Positions 35,822 through 47,855 of a DNA stretch of 64,000 bases are shown one piece after another (within the stretch, counting starts at the first letter, position 1; every line of letters begins with the position of its first letter). The position numbers were made by a program, and so were the translations under genes. This stretch comes from Cristatella mucedo. Lineage: Eukaryota > Bryozoa > Phylactolaemata > Cristatellidae. Location of the stretch: the NCBI GenBank assembly GCA_009760855.2, contig WPIO01000115.1:66001-130000 (forward strand), read 5' to 3'. Below the pieces are notes generated by a model. That model had not been told where the DNA came from. It saw only the letters and a list, made by a program, of their open reading frames with translations, and ran no database searches.

Positions 35822-36780
35822 TAATGTTATGTGATGTATCTCCGTCTGTAACTCCACAAAGTCATTAAGACAAGGTGAGTGTTACGCTGGAGAGTTTTGT
35901 GTAGCTCACTCACAGCCTAAGCGGCTTTCGGTAGGCATTCGGTAGCCAACAGACTTTGTCTCACGCAACAAAGAAAAACTAGGAAGTATAGCAGAGTCTG
36001 GAGAGCAGTTGAGGTAGTGAGTAGAATAAAAGTAGCAGCTCAGGACCGCTGAAAAGGATGTGCCATAATCGGCAGTACGAGAGTAGCTATCGTTGCATAA
36101 GAATTGTGGAAGCAAGTTCCACAATGTAGCACCTGCATAGCTAAAGCTTCTGTCGCCAACTGTCTTTAAGCGGAGGAATGGCAGAGTAAATTTATTGTTC
36201 ACACAGGACCTGAGGGCGCAAACAAGCTGAAACAGATGCAGCAGTTCAGCTAGGTGCGAAAGAGCCAAGCCGTGGCGGGCCTTGTGGGTCAGCTTAAGAA
36301 CTTAGCTCTGTATCCTTTGCTCAACCGGCGATCATCCTAGCTCTTTCGGCAAAGGAGATATGTTCTCAAACCGCTGGGACTCGAAGACTAGCCTTGCAGC
36401 CATGTTCATAGTCCGCTGCAGTGGCATAATAGCTTTCTTTGGCAGCCCAGCCAAAAGGGAATAACAATAATTAAACCGAGAGCGAACTAAAGAGCTAGTT
36501 GAATTTTTTACAAGCCACTGTGGGAGACAGCTCCTAATCTTGGAAATCGATCGGATGTGATGGCTAGCTGTAGAAGTAGACTTCTGAATGAACCTTTTGA
36601 AATTGAGGCAGCTGTAGAAAACGACACCTAAATTTTGTGCACGTGGTGAAGGTCGCACAATAGCATCCTCTATTGGACGAGCAAAGCCTTTTAATCCAGC
36701 CACATTCTTAGGTTGTCCTATGAGCAGCAGTTCGGTTTTATTGTCATTGAATTTCAGGAAGTTTTCCGATATCTAAGATC
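35822..36780 (-). mobile_element. L2-B LINE, best copy in the window
   Basis: About 960 bp from the terminal GTAATGTTATGTGATGTATC block (3' end, low coordinates) to the LxFNDNKTELLLIGQP-type segment at 36.70-36.77 kb. It defines the family for this annotation. It lies inside an L2-A copy. Confidence 0.85.
35906..36703 (-). pseudogene. L2-B reverse transcriptase, thumb and C-terminal region
   Basis: Two frames. The upstream one (36,703-36,332) reads SPRAQNLGVVFYSCLNFKRF, ASHHIRSISKIRSCLPQWLV and SLVRSRFNYCYSLLAGLPKK, the NLGV...RFxYCxSLLxG order typical after the RT catalytic core of L2/CR1 elements. The downstream one (36,268-35,906) reads LAELLHLFQLVCALRSCVNN, LKTVGDRSFSYAGATLWNLL and STHYLNCSPDSAILPSFSLL. 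A frameshift and a stop separate them, and the catalytic FxDD part is not present, so the product is inactive. Confidence 0.8.
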
Positions 36781-37074
36781 TAATATCGGCAAGGCAAGCA
36801 TTCATTACTCTAGTTCTCTTCTGCCAGGACAAGACCACCGAAATTGGAATTTCCATGTTATTATGAAATAACAAAACATTGGAATATTTATTTCAAGTGA
36901 ACAGCCCATCGATATTGCATGAGCCCCTTTTTTCCATGCATGCCCGTAGACAATTATATCTATTTAACGTTTATACGTATATAATGTATATGTATACAAA
37001 TATATTTGTTCAGTAAAGTCTCTCTGCTTGCCCCGCTTGATCTTTCAGGAGATTTTCTTAATATTGTATTCAAA
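36781..37074. other. unassigned sequence
   Basis: Short AT-rich gap with nothing recognised. Confidence 0.4.
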
Positions 37075-37600
37075 GTCTTTCTAGAGCATCTTGAATTTCG
37101 CCTTGGCATTACTAGCACTATTTGGCAAAATTTCAGGTCCTATATCAGTGGAAGACTCCAGAGTATTGATGTGAACTGACAAAGATCCATCAGGGAACCA
37201 CTTAATTACGATGTACATCATGGTTCGGACCTCGGTCTGCTTCTTTTCGCAATTTCTATTCCCTATCTTGCGGATGCAACCCCAGAGCAAACACAATACA
37301 ATATTTCACTTCTTGCCGATGCCACTCTGTTGCACGTTTGCTTTGATCCAGCCAGCCCCTCCAGCGAAGTGAATTTTCTAAATACCCTTGGTGCATGGAT
37401 TGATGACATCTGCACATGGATGGCAGCACACTTTGTTAGATTTAGTTACGACAAAACCAGCATACTTGTCCTACGTAAATCCTGCGTGATTATAAATTGG
37501 AAAACCTGAAGCTCAAATCGGCTCAGCAGTCTCACCGCCTGTTGAATCTACATCTAATCGAGGTGTCCCATTCCAATGTGACCTTTCATGTTCCTGAGCC
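37075..37600 (+). mobile_element. L2-A-related LINE fragment (RT palm/thumb)
   Basis: The plus strand follows the L2-A order: CGCCTTGGCATTACTAGCAC, TTTCAGGTCCTATATCAGTG, GGTTCGGACC, then the catalytic-box region reading FLADA (FxDD lost), GTGCATGGATTGATGACATC and AACCTGAAGCTCAAAT. It ends with AATGTGACCTTTC. It differs from the main family enough to be a subfamily or an old copy. Confidence 0.7.
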
Positions 37601-37639
37601 TTTCGCCGAACACGTGACTCCGGAATTCCGGCCGTCTTC

Positions 37640-37712
37640 GATATGCATATTGATCGTGCCTATCCGGCTGCCTGTGTGACGGAGGTTCGAATCCGGTACG
37701 TTTCTGACTAGC
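37640..37712 (+). mobile_element. tRNA-like (SINE head) sequence
   Basis: GGAGGTTCGAATCCGG is a near-perfect B box, preceded by TGATCGTGCCTATCCGGCTG, which could hold a weak A box. No cloverleaf closes, so it is a SINE or tRNA relic. It abuts the L2-A-related fragment. Confidence 0.4.
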
Positions 37713-40084
37713 CAACTTTCTGTCTGGCACTGCTGACGCTGCCTCTGATCCTCTAGGCCAGCTCTGCATTCCTAGGCACTTTGATGAAATCTCACTCTTA
37801 GGATTCAGAGAGCGCCTGTCCTCCTGACTCTCTACACTTCCAAACCTCCAACAACTCAGTCTAAGCTGAAGATTTACCTCCTTAAATAGCCTGGGCTGCA
37901 AGAGCCAACCACTGTGCAACGTTGAAGCCTTGTCCACGTACACAGTATCTTCGCTAATGTGTAAAGGCATACATCGTCATGAAAATCGAAACTCTAAATC
38001 TGACTAAACGCCTACCAGCAAAGCTAAAATAAACCCTATCATTAGCCCAAAGCAGGACCCTGCTTATCTGCAAAGCTTCAAATCTAAAACATCAATTAAA
38101 TAGTTAAACTAATGCCGAGTAGTTTATATGGGATAGTATGTTAGTATCCCACCTTGGTTTAAATTAAAAGAGGGCCACTCATTCTCGGTGTCACTGATCC
38201 TAAGGACTAGACTTTTTTGCCGGGACTCTGTCACAACTTTAACCCCAGCTTTCTAGTTTCGTTCATCTTGTTGCAACATAATATTCTATCACGATGTAGT
38301 TTCAGATATAAATTTGATTTTTAATACGGTCGGGTTTTGTATTAGTAAAACATTACAATCCAGGCTATTTCTATGGCTGTACCTAGAGGCTGCATTCTCG
38401 AAACTTTAGATGACAGTTACATATTCGAGTAAAATGAACTCAATATAGCCTATTTTACTATTCATAAGCTTAAACTCTCAAATTGCTTGAGTTTAGTACC
38501 AGCTGCAAGTACAAGTGCATAACATTTGAAAGAAAATTGGACGTAGGGCCAGCCAATATTTACTGAGATATAATTCTGTAGGCTTTCCCTTGTACATATA
38601 GCTGGCCCGCTGCTAATCTGGATCACACTCAACCACGAAAGGATAGACGTCAAGCCACATGTAATAAAAAGATATAGTCGGCAGTCGGTCATCTTGGGAA
38701 CATGAAAATGATGCAGTTATCATATAATAGTTACTGCAATTGCTTGATAACAAATTGCCAAAACTGATATCTTCGTTTACTCCAGCTTTCTCGAGAAGAA
38801 CGATTTCAAACCTCCTAGCTATGGGCCTCATCAGTGTCGAGTAAACATAGGATTAACAAAATATTTTACTAAGCATAACTCCAATATGATCTCTCTTTAA
38901 TGAGGGGCATTCCTCGTATTAACCTGATGATCCAATTTTCGTCACTCTTATGTCGGATTACATTGACTTCATTATTGTGGCAAACATGTGTGCATACTTG
39001 GTAAGGATTTTGACTTGCCCATATGTCCAGACCCCTGTAAAACCTTATGTACCTTAGTTGCACAAACTTGTATACTTATTCGTCATCATCTAACTCAAAA
39101 AATGGCAGGAGATCTTGCACTGTATAGATTTTATTTCCTAAGTAGGGCTTACAGTGGCTTCTACCACACATACCAGCAATCGCATTTGACCTCCTTCTTC
39201 TCATGGTGGTTTGGCATTAGGATTTCCTCGGCATTTGTGCATATGATCATGCCTCTTTACAGAAGCATCTGAATTGCTTCGTGTTTAAGCCTTCTCATTG
39301 CATGCAAAAATGGCTGGATCTTACTTTCGGTTACAGTCAAAACTAATGGTGATGCATATGCTTAACACTGTCTGAAAACGATTTACGTAAGCCACTTTAG
39401 AGTTTCCGAGAGTTGAACTATGCCGTTAAACTCACATGACATGACTTTGTGCGTTAGGGTGTTGACACACTAAGCTAAAAGTTATTCTTTTGGCTCTACT
39501 GGCTAAAGGCATTCCCAGACCTCGGCCAGATTGGCATTGCTTCGTTTGCAGCGAATGGTAAAGTGCTTGAAAAAACAAAGAGAGCTTTTTCTTTAAGGTC
39601 ACTTACAGGTGATAATATTTAGCTAACATTCACCGTATCTTTTATTAACTACAGAAAAATGATTGGTTTGACCGAGCGTCATGAGAAGTTTTTGAGAATT
39701 TCAAACTACTTAAGAAACATAAGGGATTAGGGCTTGGTGATCTTAGTAATTTGAAGTTGCAGTTTGTAATACTAGTTTGTATAATCAAAAATTTATACTG
39801 CCGATGAAAATTTTCGATCAGGCTCTGTTCAATTCAGATCGAACAAATATTTTTAAATAAACTTGCTGAGTCACATAATTGATTCTACAGTAGTCCTCAT
39901 TACAACGAAAAGAAAAATATTACATTAGTGAAAGGTTATTATACTTTATCTTGGTATTTAAATATGAAAGTTACTTTATATTATGGAACTGCCATGAGCT
40001 TTTCAGAACTTTTCATTTTCATGAAGAAGGAGATTAATTTCCAATTACCTGCTCTAATTTACCAATATTTTAATTATAACGTGT
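37713..40084. other. unassigned sequence
   Basis: About 2.4 kb without a supportable gene. A 138-residue minus-strand frame (37,970-37,554) has no domain and overlaps the LINE and tRNA-like sequence. Other frames are shorter than 100 residues. Confidence 0.4.
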
Positions 40085-40310
40085 AGCATCTACTAACAAG
40101 ATGATTTTGTTGCAGAACCTAAGTGTTAGCTACCTTTTAGTTGGACGCAGCCGTTACCTCATCTTAAGGAACTATCACCAAACAAATAATAATTCGATAT
40201 TTAGCGAGAGTGGCTTCAGGAATCCATGCCTCCTCCTAAATACAGATAATCATCACAAGAGTAAATTTGCTGGCTAGCTTCAGTATAAAACGAGTAATAC
40301 GATATCCCAG
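40085..40310. repeat. dispersed repeat E, copy 1
   Basis: Matches 44,805-45,005 in the same orientation, best over 40,222-40,310 (ATAATCATCAC, AGGGTAAATTTGCTGGC-like block, TTCAGTA). Origin unknown. Confidence 0.5.
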
Positions 40311-41126
40311 GTTGCTACCAGGTCAATCTTTCATGGTTTACTGAAGCCTGGGGAAGCCCAGCTTCTTTTGCAGCCAATAGAGCTGCCTGTAGCATCAATA
40401 AGAGTTATTGAAGTGACATTTGCAGCTTGGAAGATATTAATATTAATCATGGTGCATTTGCATCGCTCGCTCAGAGAAATGGCTCTCTTTCAACTAACTT
40501 TGTAGATGCTGCATGGAACAATATCCAGCATTGTCAATGGGATAGATGCTGCTGTAAGAACCAGATTTCAACGTTTTCCACTAGCAGTCCATCGAGTATT
40601 CGAATGTATAATGGATCATCCGTCTGGCTTATATAGCCTTCCTCGGCTCAAACTATCCATCACTTGTAACCATCTTGCTCATTTAAGATGTGTTCGCATC
40701 ACCGAATCCTCTGAGTATTTGCACGTCACTGTCATTCCTCACAGAAAATGAGAATGTTTTTGCGATCAATCAGATCGCTTGCCTAAACGGCTCGATCACT
40801 GCTATAGCTACAGTAAAAACAAATGATTACCCTGCGAATTAGTAGTCTCAAGTCGACTGTGACTCAGCTGATAAGCGGTTTTAACCAAGGTGAACAATTT
40901 CTATTAACCTGCCCATTACGGGAGAACCTGTAGAAGATTAAATGCATATTTCCTGGGTAGCGTATTATTAGACTAAGGCCATGAATTACTCCATTTAAGG
41001 AAAAGGAACGAAATGTACGGGTTAAAACTAGTGAGTTATCTTATAGTGCTTTCTTTTGATATTTAGTTCCGACCGTTACTGCTTCGTTTAGGGACTGCGA
41101 TGACCTCTTCAAGATTAGGCATTTTC
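40311..41126. other. unassigned sequence
   Basis: No supportable gene or repeat. Overlapping 69- and 81-residue frames at about 40,430-40,750 lack motifs. Confidence 0.4.
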
Positions 41127-41366
41127 ATTAATAATAGTAATATTATTAATAATGCACATAATAAAGCACAATCAGGGAACTTAATTTGTCTCTCGGCGCT
41201 TTACATTTACTGCAAGGAAAATGCAATTGAATGGTGAGTAAAATGATGCGGGTGAAGAAACCAAATGAATGACATGGTTAGGGGGTGACATGCACAGGGT
41301 CAGCATGCAAATGTGGTTAGTGGCAGCATCCACAGTGTCAGCATGCATAAGTACATCATTGACGAA

Positions 41367-41990
41367 TCACAGTGACCCACTAAATGCTGTCCTAAATAGG
41401 TGTGTTTTTAAATTCTCTTGTATTGTGGCTAGGTCATGGGATATTCTGATGCAGGTCGAGAGGAAGTTCCAGGCTTTGAAAGCGTATGAACTAAATGCAC
41501 GATCACCAGAGGACTTGAGGTTTGTATTGGGTATTTTTAGATCGTCGGATTCCGGAAAGCGGGTGGTACGATGCTTGGCTTGATGGTAAAGTATATGTGA
41601 AAGCAAGGCTGGAGCCAAATAATGAAGTGACCTAAAAGTGAGCGACATAACCTTGAAGTCAATCTGTGGCTTGGCTGGTAGCCAGTGCAGTTTGGAGAAA
41701 AGTGGAGAAATGAGGCAACTGCGATCCTGACGACAGACAAGCCTAGCTGTGGAGTTTTGCACCAGCTGTAAGAGCCAGATCGCACATGCTGGTAAGCCAG
41801 CTAGCAATGAGTTGCAGGAGTCAAAATGGGATGTCACGAATTCATGGACCAACTTAGATGTGGTATCGCTATCTAAACAAGCCCGAAGTTTAACGATGTT
41901 ACGAAGCTGAAAATTGGCAGATTTGACTGTAGAGCTGATAGGATCGTCTAACGAGATGTCGCTTCGAAATGCGACAGCTAGATTTCCCAA
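41367..41990 (-). pseudogene. L2-A RT C-terminal region (207-residue open frame)
   Basis: An uninterrupted minus-strand frame. NLAVAFRSDISLDDPISSTV and SKLVHEFVTSHFDSCNSLLA are followed by GLPACAIWLLQLVQNSTARL, FSKLHWLPAKPQIDFKVMSL, TFRSLHYLAPALLSHILYHQ, GDRAFSSYAFKAWNFLSTCI and finally ENLKTHLFRTAF, then a stop. This is the standard C-terminal module of L2/CR1-type ORF2 proteins. Upstream the frame is lost before the catalytic box. Confidence 0.88.
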
Positions 41991-42289
41991 TGATTCAACT
42001 GGAAATATGCTGGCAGAGCCAATTTTGAGTTACAGCCTTTCCACTTTGTGAATCACATTAGGTTTGCCCATGACTAGTAAGTTAGTTGTATCGTAATTTA
42101 GTTTTAGAAAATTTGCTGCCATCCATGTGACGATGTCATCAATACTTGCAGCAAGTAAGTTGAGAGAATTTTAGGTGATCACATGCTGAGAGGGATCAAA
42201 GCAAAGGTACAACTGAGTGTCATTCCCATAGAAGTGGAAGCCTAGATTGTGAAAAGAACCGGAAAACGTGAAAAGAACCGGACCTGGCA

Positions 42290-42866
42290 CTGAGCCCTGA
42301 GGTACGCCTTATTTCCGAGTTTACCTCAAGTGATCTTTGTCTATTCACGTCAATTCTCTGGAGTCTGCCACTGAGATAGGAACTGAATCACTGCAGAGCA
42401 GTTCGAGTGATGCCCAGGCGAGATGAGAGGTGCTCTAAAAAATACTTTGTGGTCGATGGTATCAAAAGCGGCCGAAAGATCGAGAAAAAGAAGTAGAGAA
42501 GCTCTACCCACGTCTGCATTCCTAATTAGGTCGTTGTATACCCTACGCAATGCTGACTCTGAGGAGTGATTAGCTATAAAGCCAGAGTGGAACTTACTAG
42601 CAAGATGTGAGGTTTTTATATGAGTTTAGCTGGTCTGCAGCGACACGTTCCTGTGTCTTTGATAGGAATGGTAGAAGGCAGACAGGGCAGCAGTTGATTA
42701 AGCTCATTTGGTTTAGTGTCGATTTTTTTAGTAGTGGCCCCACTACTGCTTTTTTGAAAGGTGCTGGGACATGACCTGAGGCTAATGACATATTATTGGT
42801 GTTAGTTATGCATAGCAGCAGCAGATCAATGCCAAATTCGAGCAGGACAGTATGTATAGGGTCCAA
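42290..42866 (-). pseudogene. L2-A RT fingers/palm remnant
   Basis: 42,866-42,597 reads AVVGPLLKKSTLNQM and LLPFLSKTQERVAADQLNSY (start of the RT domain). 42,550-42,350 reads RRVYNDLIRNADVGRASLLL and FLDLSAAFDTIDHKVFFRAP, with the first catalytic aspartate kept in DLSAAFD. Frameshifts follow at the next helix, and the PQGSVLGP motif is degraded. Confidence 0.83.
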
Positions 42867-43602
42867 AGGACTTGTTGTCTACTTTGATTGAGATACGGAC
42901 TTCAGGACTACATCACTTGTGACCTGCTTAAGAGGAGACGTTAAGGTGCAGCCACAAATCGGGGAAAAGCTTTCTAGTGGAGATGTTGTCATCGCAGGGA
43001 TGGATACCCTGATCTTGTCTATCTTCTGCATAAAGAATCGAGAGAAGCGATCGGCTAGATCATTGCAAGGATCATTAGGGAACGAGCTAACCTGGGCGTG
43101 GATGAGGATATGGTTTATCGTCAACATCAGCATTTTTTGATTGTGCAACTTTGATTCAACAATGTTTCTATAGAAGCTGGACTTGGCCTTTGCTAAGATC
43201 GATTGGTACGACCTACAGTATTCTTCTTATGCCGGTCCATGGACAGTCAGTCCAGATCATTTGTACGGTTTTTCAAGCTTTCGCTTAGCAGGCCTGGTGA
43301 GTTTAATGTCTGTGGTAAACCATAGCCGTACGGGAGGGGGCACAAAGGGCGTTTTTTCAGAGGTGCAAACTCATCGAGCGAGTCAGCTAGTGTCATTTTG
43401 TAGCTATCTACTAATGATGACGGATTGGAGGTGAGAGTAAGCAGCAGAGGTGAAGCGGATATTCTCGGACGGACAGCTTCGATATCGAGGGTCATGAGGT
43501 TTGAAATTGGTAGGTTAATTTAGAGGAGGAAGTGGGCACACACTGTAGATTGAATGAGATCTGCATGTGGTCAAATAAGCAGGATTCGGTGATCATTGAT
43601 GA

Positions 43603-44160
43603 TTACAAAGTGCAGTTTGATGAGAAAATCTGGTCGAGTGGGCAACCCTTAATTTGAGTACGGCCATGCACATGTGCCACAAGAGACGAGTCAGTCAATG
43701 CACGAATTTCGGTGCTGAAAGCGTCAGATAAGTTATCAAAGTAAACGTTTAATTCACCCATAATGAGGAACGATCGACTTCTTGCACACAGAATGAAAAT
43801 AAGATCAGAGAAATCTGTGGTAAAGGAGGATTTGGTACATGTTGGGTAATAGACTACTGCTACTACCGGTAGCTTCGTTTCGGATGGGACCCAGACAATT
43901 GATTCAAAGGACTGCATCAACGGTACTGCAAACGGCTTGAAATTGAATTATGAGCTAATGATAACTGCAACTCTACCTCTAGTTTTAATCGAACTAGGGG
44001 TGGGGAAGAGCGAGAAATCAGATAGGGTAGCATCTTGTATTGTCGGGTAGTCTATCGATGTTAGCCGAGTTTCAGTTAGGGCGAGCAGTTCGATACCAAT
44101 TTCAGAAACAAGGTCGCTCATTACTAGAGGCTTATTGCACATTGAGCTAATATTCCACAT
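43603..44160 (-). pseudogene. L2-A AP-like endonuclease
   Basis: 44,160-43,948: MWNISSMCNKPLVMSDLVSE and ELLALTETRLTSIDYPTIQD, the N-terminal Asn and Glu blocks of the exonuclease-endonuclease-phosphatase fold. 43,920-43,603: PVVAVVYYPTCTKSSFTTDF and SFLIMGELNVYFDNLSDAFS, where GELN replaces the expected GDFN, so a metal-site aspartate is lost. The enzyme would nick genomic DNA to prime reverse transcription. The SDH block expected further downstream is not clear. Confidence 0.8.
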
Positions 44161-44293
44161 GCAAGCGTTAAGTCATGCCAATGGAGTTAAACGGGCCTTG
44201 TGACCACTAAGTTAGAGATATTTACAGTGATGCATGTGGGAGAGCGTGCTGAGTGGTTCGAGACATTGCTAGGAATAGCAAACGAGCAGGCAC

Positions 44294-44694
44294 TCAGCTC
44301 ACAGTTCCTTCCCAACGAGTGGGGCATGACCAGGCAGTGACGGCTACAGCCGCAGCTATGGCTGCTTTTCTATTTTGTAAGCATAGTTCGTGAGTTTTAG
44401 CAACAACATTAATATCAAGGAACGCATTTGATCGACGATGACGAAGCGATAACAGCGACTGACGATCATAACTAAAATGCAGCTTGCTAGCCGCCAGATT
44501 AGACAATGCAGCCGCCGGTTTGGGAGACCCAGCAGCCGGAAGCCACGAGCGTTTAGATATCCATAGGCAAGTGATTTATTATGCACTACGGTCAAATAAC
44601 AATCGCAATAACTTTTAAAAGGTCTTAGCTGTATCGCTTCCGTATACGATGTTCGATAGAACTTCGGTTTTCGGAAGAATTCTGCAACAAACAC
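44294..44694 (-). pseudogene. L2-A N-terminal/leader coding region
   Basis: Two overlapping minus frames; the segment KLHFSYDRQSLLSLRHRRSN is shared with the copy at 5.26-5.3 kb (NLHASYDRQQLL). A Y-x-R-x-x-L-L-x-L motif just upstream of the endonuclease is common in L2/CR1-type ORF2 proteins of invertebrates. No separate ORF1 (zinc-knuckle or esterase) is recognisable. Confidence 0.55.
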
Positions 44695-44804
44695 GACTGT
44701 AGGTTAGAGTGCTCTATGTCAGGAGGGGGAGATGAATTTTATACAAGTTATAGCTATTCAAATATAAAAAATATAACGTGGTGCAGGTTCTAAAAAGCAC
44801 ATTC

Positions 44805-45005
44805 GGTAGGAGAACAAGTTTGCTTTCTAGCTTTTTATGAGGCAATTATAACCTCTCCTTATTGATCACAAGTCATCAAGTGATAATTGGACTGTTAACC
44901 GAGTGGTCTTTATGACTGCATTCATCCTACCGGATATACATAATCATCACTAGGGTAAATTTGCTGGCTCAGTTCAGTAGAAATGAGCAATATGATTTCG
45001 CGTGT
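44805..45005. repeat. dispersed repeat E, copy 2
   Basis: Direct match to 40,085-40,310, strongest at 44,922-45,003. It lies just outside the 5' end of the near-complete L2-A copy. Confidence 0.5.
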
Positions 45006-46440
45006 CTCTTGAAGCGGCCCTCAACTGAAGGTTACTTTTGAACAGGGCACGTACGAGTTTGTGCAGATTCAAAGTGACACATAATGGTTGAGTTTTGTTA
45101 GGCTTGTCTAATTTCTGCATCTCACTTGGTTTTTCCAAAACTGGTAATTCACATTTATAAATGTTCATCTTAACACATTCAGCTGCCGTGCAGGTGCTGA
45201 TGGGATCAATACACTGAGCAATGGTGTGTGTAGATAATTTGGTGCTCTCATGGTCTAGGAGGGATCACAGAAAATGTACGACTGCAAACAAGTTAAGAAC
45301 TAACAGACTAAGTAGTGTCGGGCAATCGCTTCGGCAAGAGGCACGCACCCTGAAAATCGTACTATGCACAGGCCCGAATGTACCCTATGGTTCAATGGTT
45401 TCTCGGATGTTTTTCCGTTAACATAAAAGCTCTAGCGTTCCCAAAACAGATATTCACTAAAGCATTTCAATGCAGCTCCATTGGCACCCAGGTAACAAGA
45501 GATACACAGGACAAAAACGTGGGGATCGATGGTATCACAAGGTAGCAACAGATTTAGAACAACAGGCAGAGAGGCAATACTTAAGCCTGTGTTCTTTAGA
45601 AGGAAGTTCTACAAGCCACGCGATGCCGACTCTATGGAGACATCAGCGATACAATCCAACCGGAAGTCAAAAGCTAGATTCAAGCTTCAATATCCGATGT
45701 TTGCTTTCAATCCACGACCCATTCTCCTGTCTGTTTTGGATACAGTTGAAGGGATACTGGGTAGAAGCTGCTTAGCTTTTCTCGTTCTAGAAGTGCTTTT
45801 TCTAAGTGCAGACCAAACCATGCTATTATCATTACTTAGTGAGCATTCTATTGCTAACAACGATGCTTCATTCGTGGTTAGAAGATCTAGCTAGTTGATT
45901 ATCATGGTTAGAACGCCAAGAGAGCCTTTCGAGCAAGCCAGCACTTCTTCCTTAGTCAGATTAGCCAACTCGAAACGTACACCTGCTACAGTCCCACTGT
46001 TTTATTCTACTAACGGTAACAGGTCTGAATTAGGATTCAGTGCAGTGGTGAAGAAGGTAATCTCGTTAGTACATCCTCAATGATGAGCTTCTTAATTTTT
46101 CGCAATTTCCAGGAGAAATAGGACGACGAGGAGGGCACATACTGTAGAGTGAATGAGATCAGCACGTGGTCAGATAGGCAGTATTTGGTAAGAATTAGTG
46201 ATGCCAGGGTCAGGTAATAGGACACGAATTTTTGTCGAACGTATAACCTTTTCATTAGTAGGGCCGTGCTCATGACGTAAAAGATGCAATTTAGTGCTGA
46301 AGGCTTCTGAGTAGTTGCCAAATAAATGTCAAGGTTATCCGTAACGATGTAGTACTGATCTCTTTCAAATAGAATCTAAATGGAATAAGTAAAATCTGAT
46401 GTACCTAGAATTGGAAGGTTAAGATCTCATGCATAATAAT
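45005..46440 (-). mobile_element. L2-A LINE, old highly diverged copy
   Basis: Scattered but collinear landmarks: CATCTCACTTGGTTTTTCCA and GATCACAGAAAATGTACGAC (catalytic-box side), GGCAATCGCTTCGGCAAGAG, GATCGATGGTATCACAAGGT (DLSAAFDTIDH region), then an endonuclease end with YCLSDHVLISFTLQYVPSSS on the minus strand at about 46.2 kb. Large internal changes; the plus-strand frames at 45,470-45,894 are shadows. Confidence 0.6.
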
Positions 46441-46949
46441 TGCGAAGGCGGGTTAAAAGTTATATATATTTGACTAAAGTATTTCAACTCTGTTTGCAAA
46501 CAAAAAAATCCAGGTTCTAGTATTCATTGCTACGAGTACAGGAGAAATCACTTGTACAAGATAACGTGTAATTAACATCTGTTAAGGCTAACAGATGCAA
46601 TGGCAATATCGTTCACTATTTATCTATAATAACCCATTATTTTTAACTCATGTTAGTTAGGAAATAGGATTCGAAATTCGATGCTAGCCTTTTAAAATCT
46701 TGCTTGAAAGGAAACTCGTATATTGGCTTCATGACAGTTTTTCAGTGTTGCTATCACCAGCACAATTTAGAAACTTGAGGGACCATTAAACAATGCTGGA
46801 AAAGAAATGCTCAGAGGCATGATTTCTTGCATGGCTGAGTACAATTTTGGTTTTACCACTTTGTATTACACTTTTGGACTGGTAGAGTATGGGCTGGTTA
46901 TTATTGGCTTGGGGGAGAGTGATTTCAATTGAAGTAAATGTAATTAGGA
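46441..46949. other. unassigned sequence
   Basis: No gene or repeat recognised between two LINE fragments. Confidence 0.35.
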
Positions 46950-47855
46950 AGTGTTCTTTCAGAGGGACCTCTGAAAGAGGAGGTACCAGAGGCGTCGGTG
47001 CTAGGTCACATTCTATCATAGTTTATACCCTCCCTCTTGCTGATGTGATTGCCTAGCACAATCCAGGCTTTCACTTCTATGCGTTTGATCCTCAGTTGAC
47101 CCTTTGCTTTGATCGCTCCCAGCATTAGAGCACCTCAAATTCTTTAGACTCATTTGCTGCCTGTATTGTTGGCAACTGGAAATGGAGAGCAGCCAATTTT
47201 TCTCATACTAAACGATGATAAAACTAACTTTATATTTCTAGGCAGACCTAGTGTGATTAAGAAATTTAAAAGTCTGAAGCTTAAAAAATTAGTTCTGCCA
47301 ACATATCTCCTATTGAATCAGTTTGAAATCTAGTTCCATGTTCCAAAGTGACCTTTCGTCCACACCAGCTCGTCAATCAAGTCTGCCTACTTTCAGATAC
47401 CTAACATTGCTAAGATTCTGGCTTGTGTAGATACGGATTCCACGTCCACGTCGGTGCATGGATTTGTGACATTCCGTCTTGGCTTCTGTTACCCCCTGCT
47501 CCCTGGCCTACCGGCATGTGCAATTACGCGATTACAGCTGGTGCAAAACTCCACAGCTATGCTTGTCTGGCGTGAGCATAGCGGTTGCAACAACACACCA
47601 CTTCTTTTTGACCTGCAGTGGGTCCCAGTGAAGCAATGGACTCACTTCGAGGTACTAGAGCGCATTTTTGGGTTACTTCATTCTTTTGCCCCATCATATA
47701 TCTCAGATTTACTCCCCCACCAGGCCAAGTTTCGTACCACCAACTTTTCGGTAACCGATATTCACTCCGACCTTCGACAAAACATCTCATAACTTGACTA
47801 CATTTAAAGCTTAGAACACCTATTTACGACAGCATTTAGTGGGTCATTGTGATTA
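46950..47855 (+). mobile_element. L2-A LINE fragment, plus strand
   Basis: Collinear with 59.34-60.40 kb: GTTTATACCCTCCCTCTTGC, the catalytic-box region (reads FYAFD, so FxDD is lost), RT thumb, then MHGFVTFRLGFCYPLLPGLP, QLVQNSTAMLVWREHSGC and a C-terminal SFAPSYISDLLPHQAKFRTT. It stops in the 3' UTR at GGGTCATTGTGATT, where another L2-A copy starts in opposite orientation. Confidence 0.85.

Larger units (their letters stand above)
41127..44710 (-). mobile_element. L2-A LINE, near-complete reference copy
   Basis: About 3.6 kb on the minus strand. From 44,710: an N-terminal/leader region, AP-endonuclease (44.16-43.6 kb), linker, RT (42.9-41.4 kb), 3' UTR and an ATT-rich tail (41,127-41,160). 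Both enzymatic regions of a non-LTR retrotransposon are recognisable in the right order, and the 3' UTR blocks match every other copy. It is inactive: the catalytic box reads FYGND, the endonuclease GDFN motif reads GELN, a deletion with a small local duplication lies near 42,255, and several frameshifts and stops are present. It is the best template for family naming. Confidence 0.9.
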
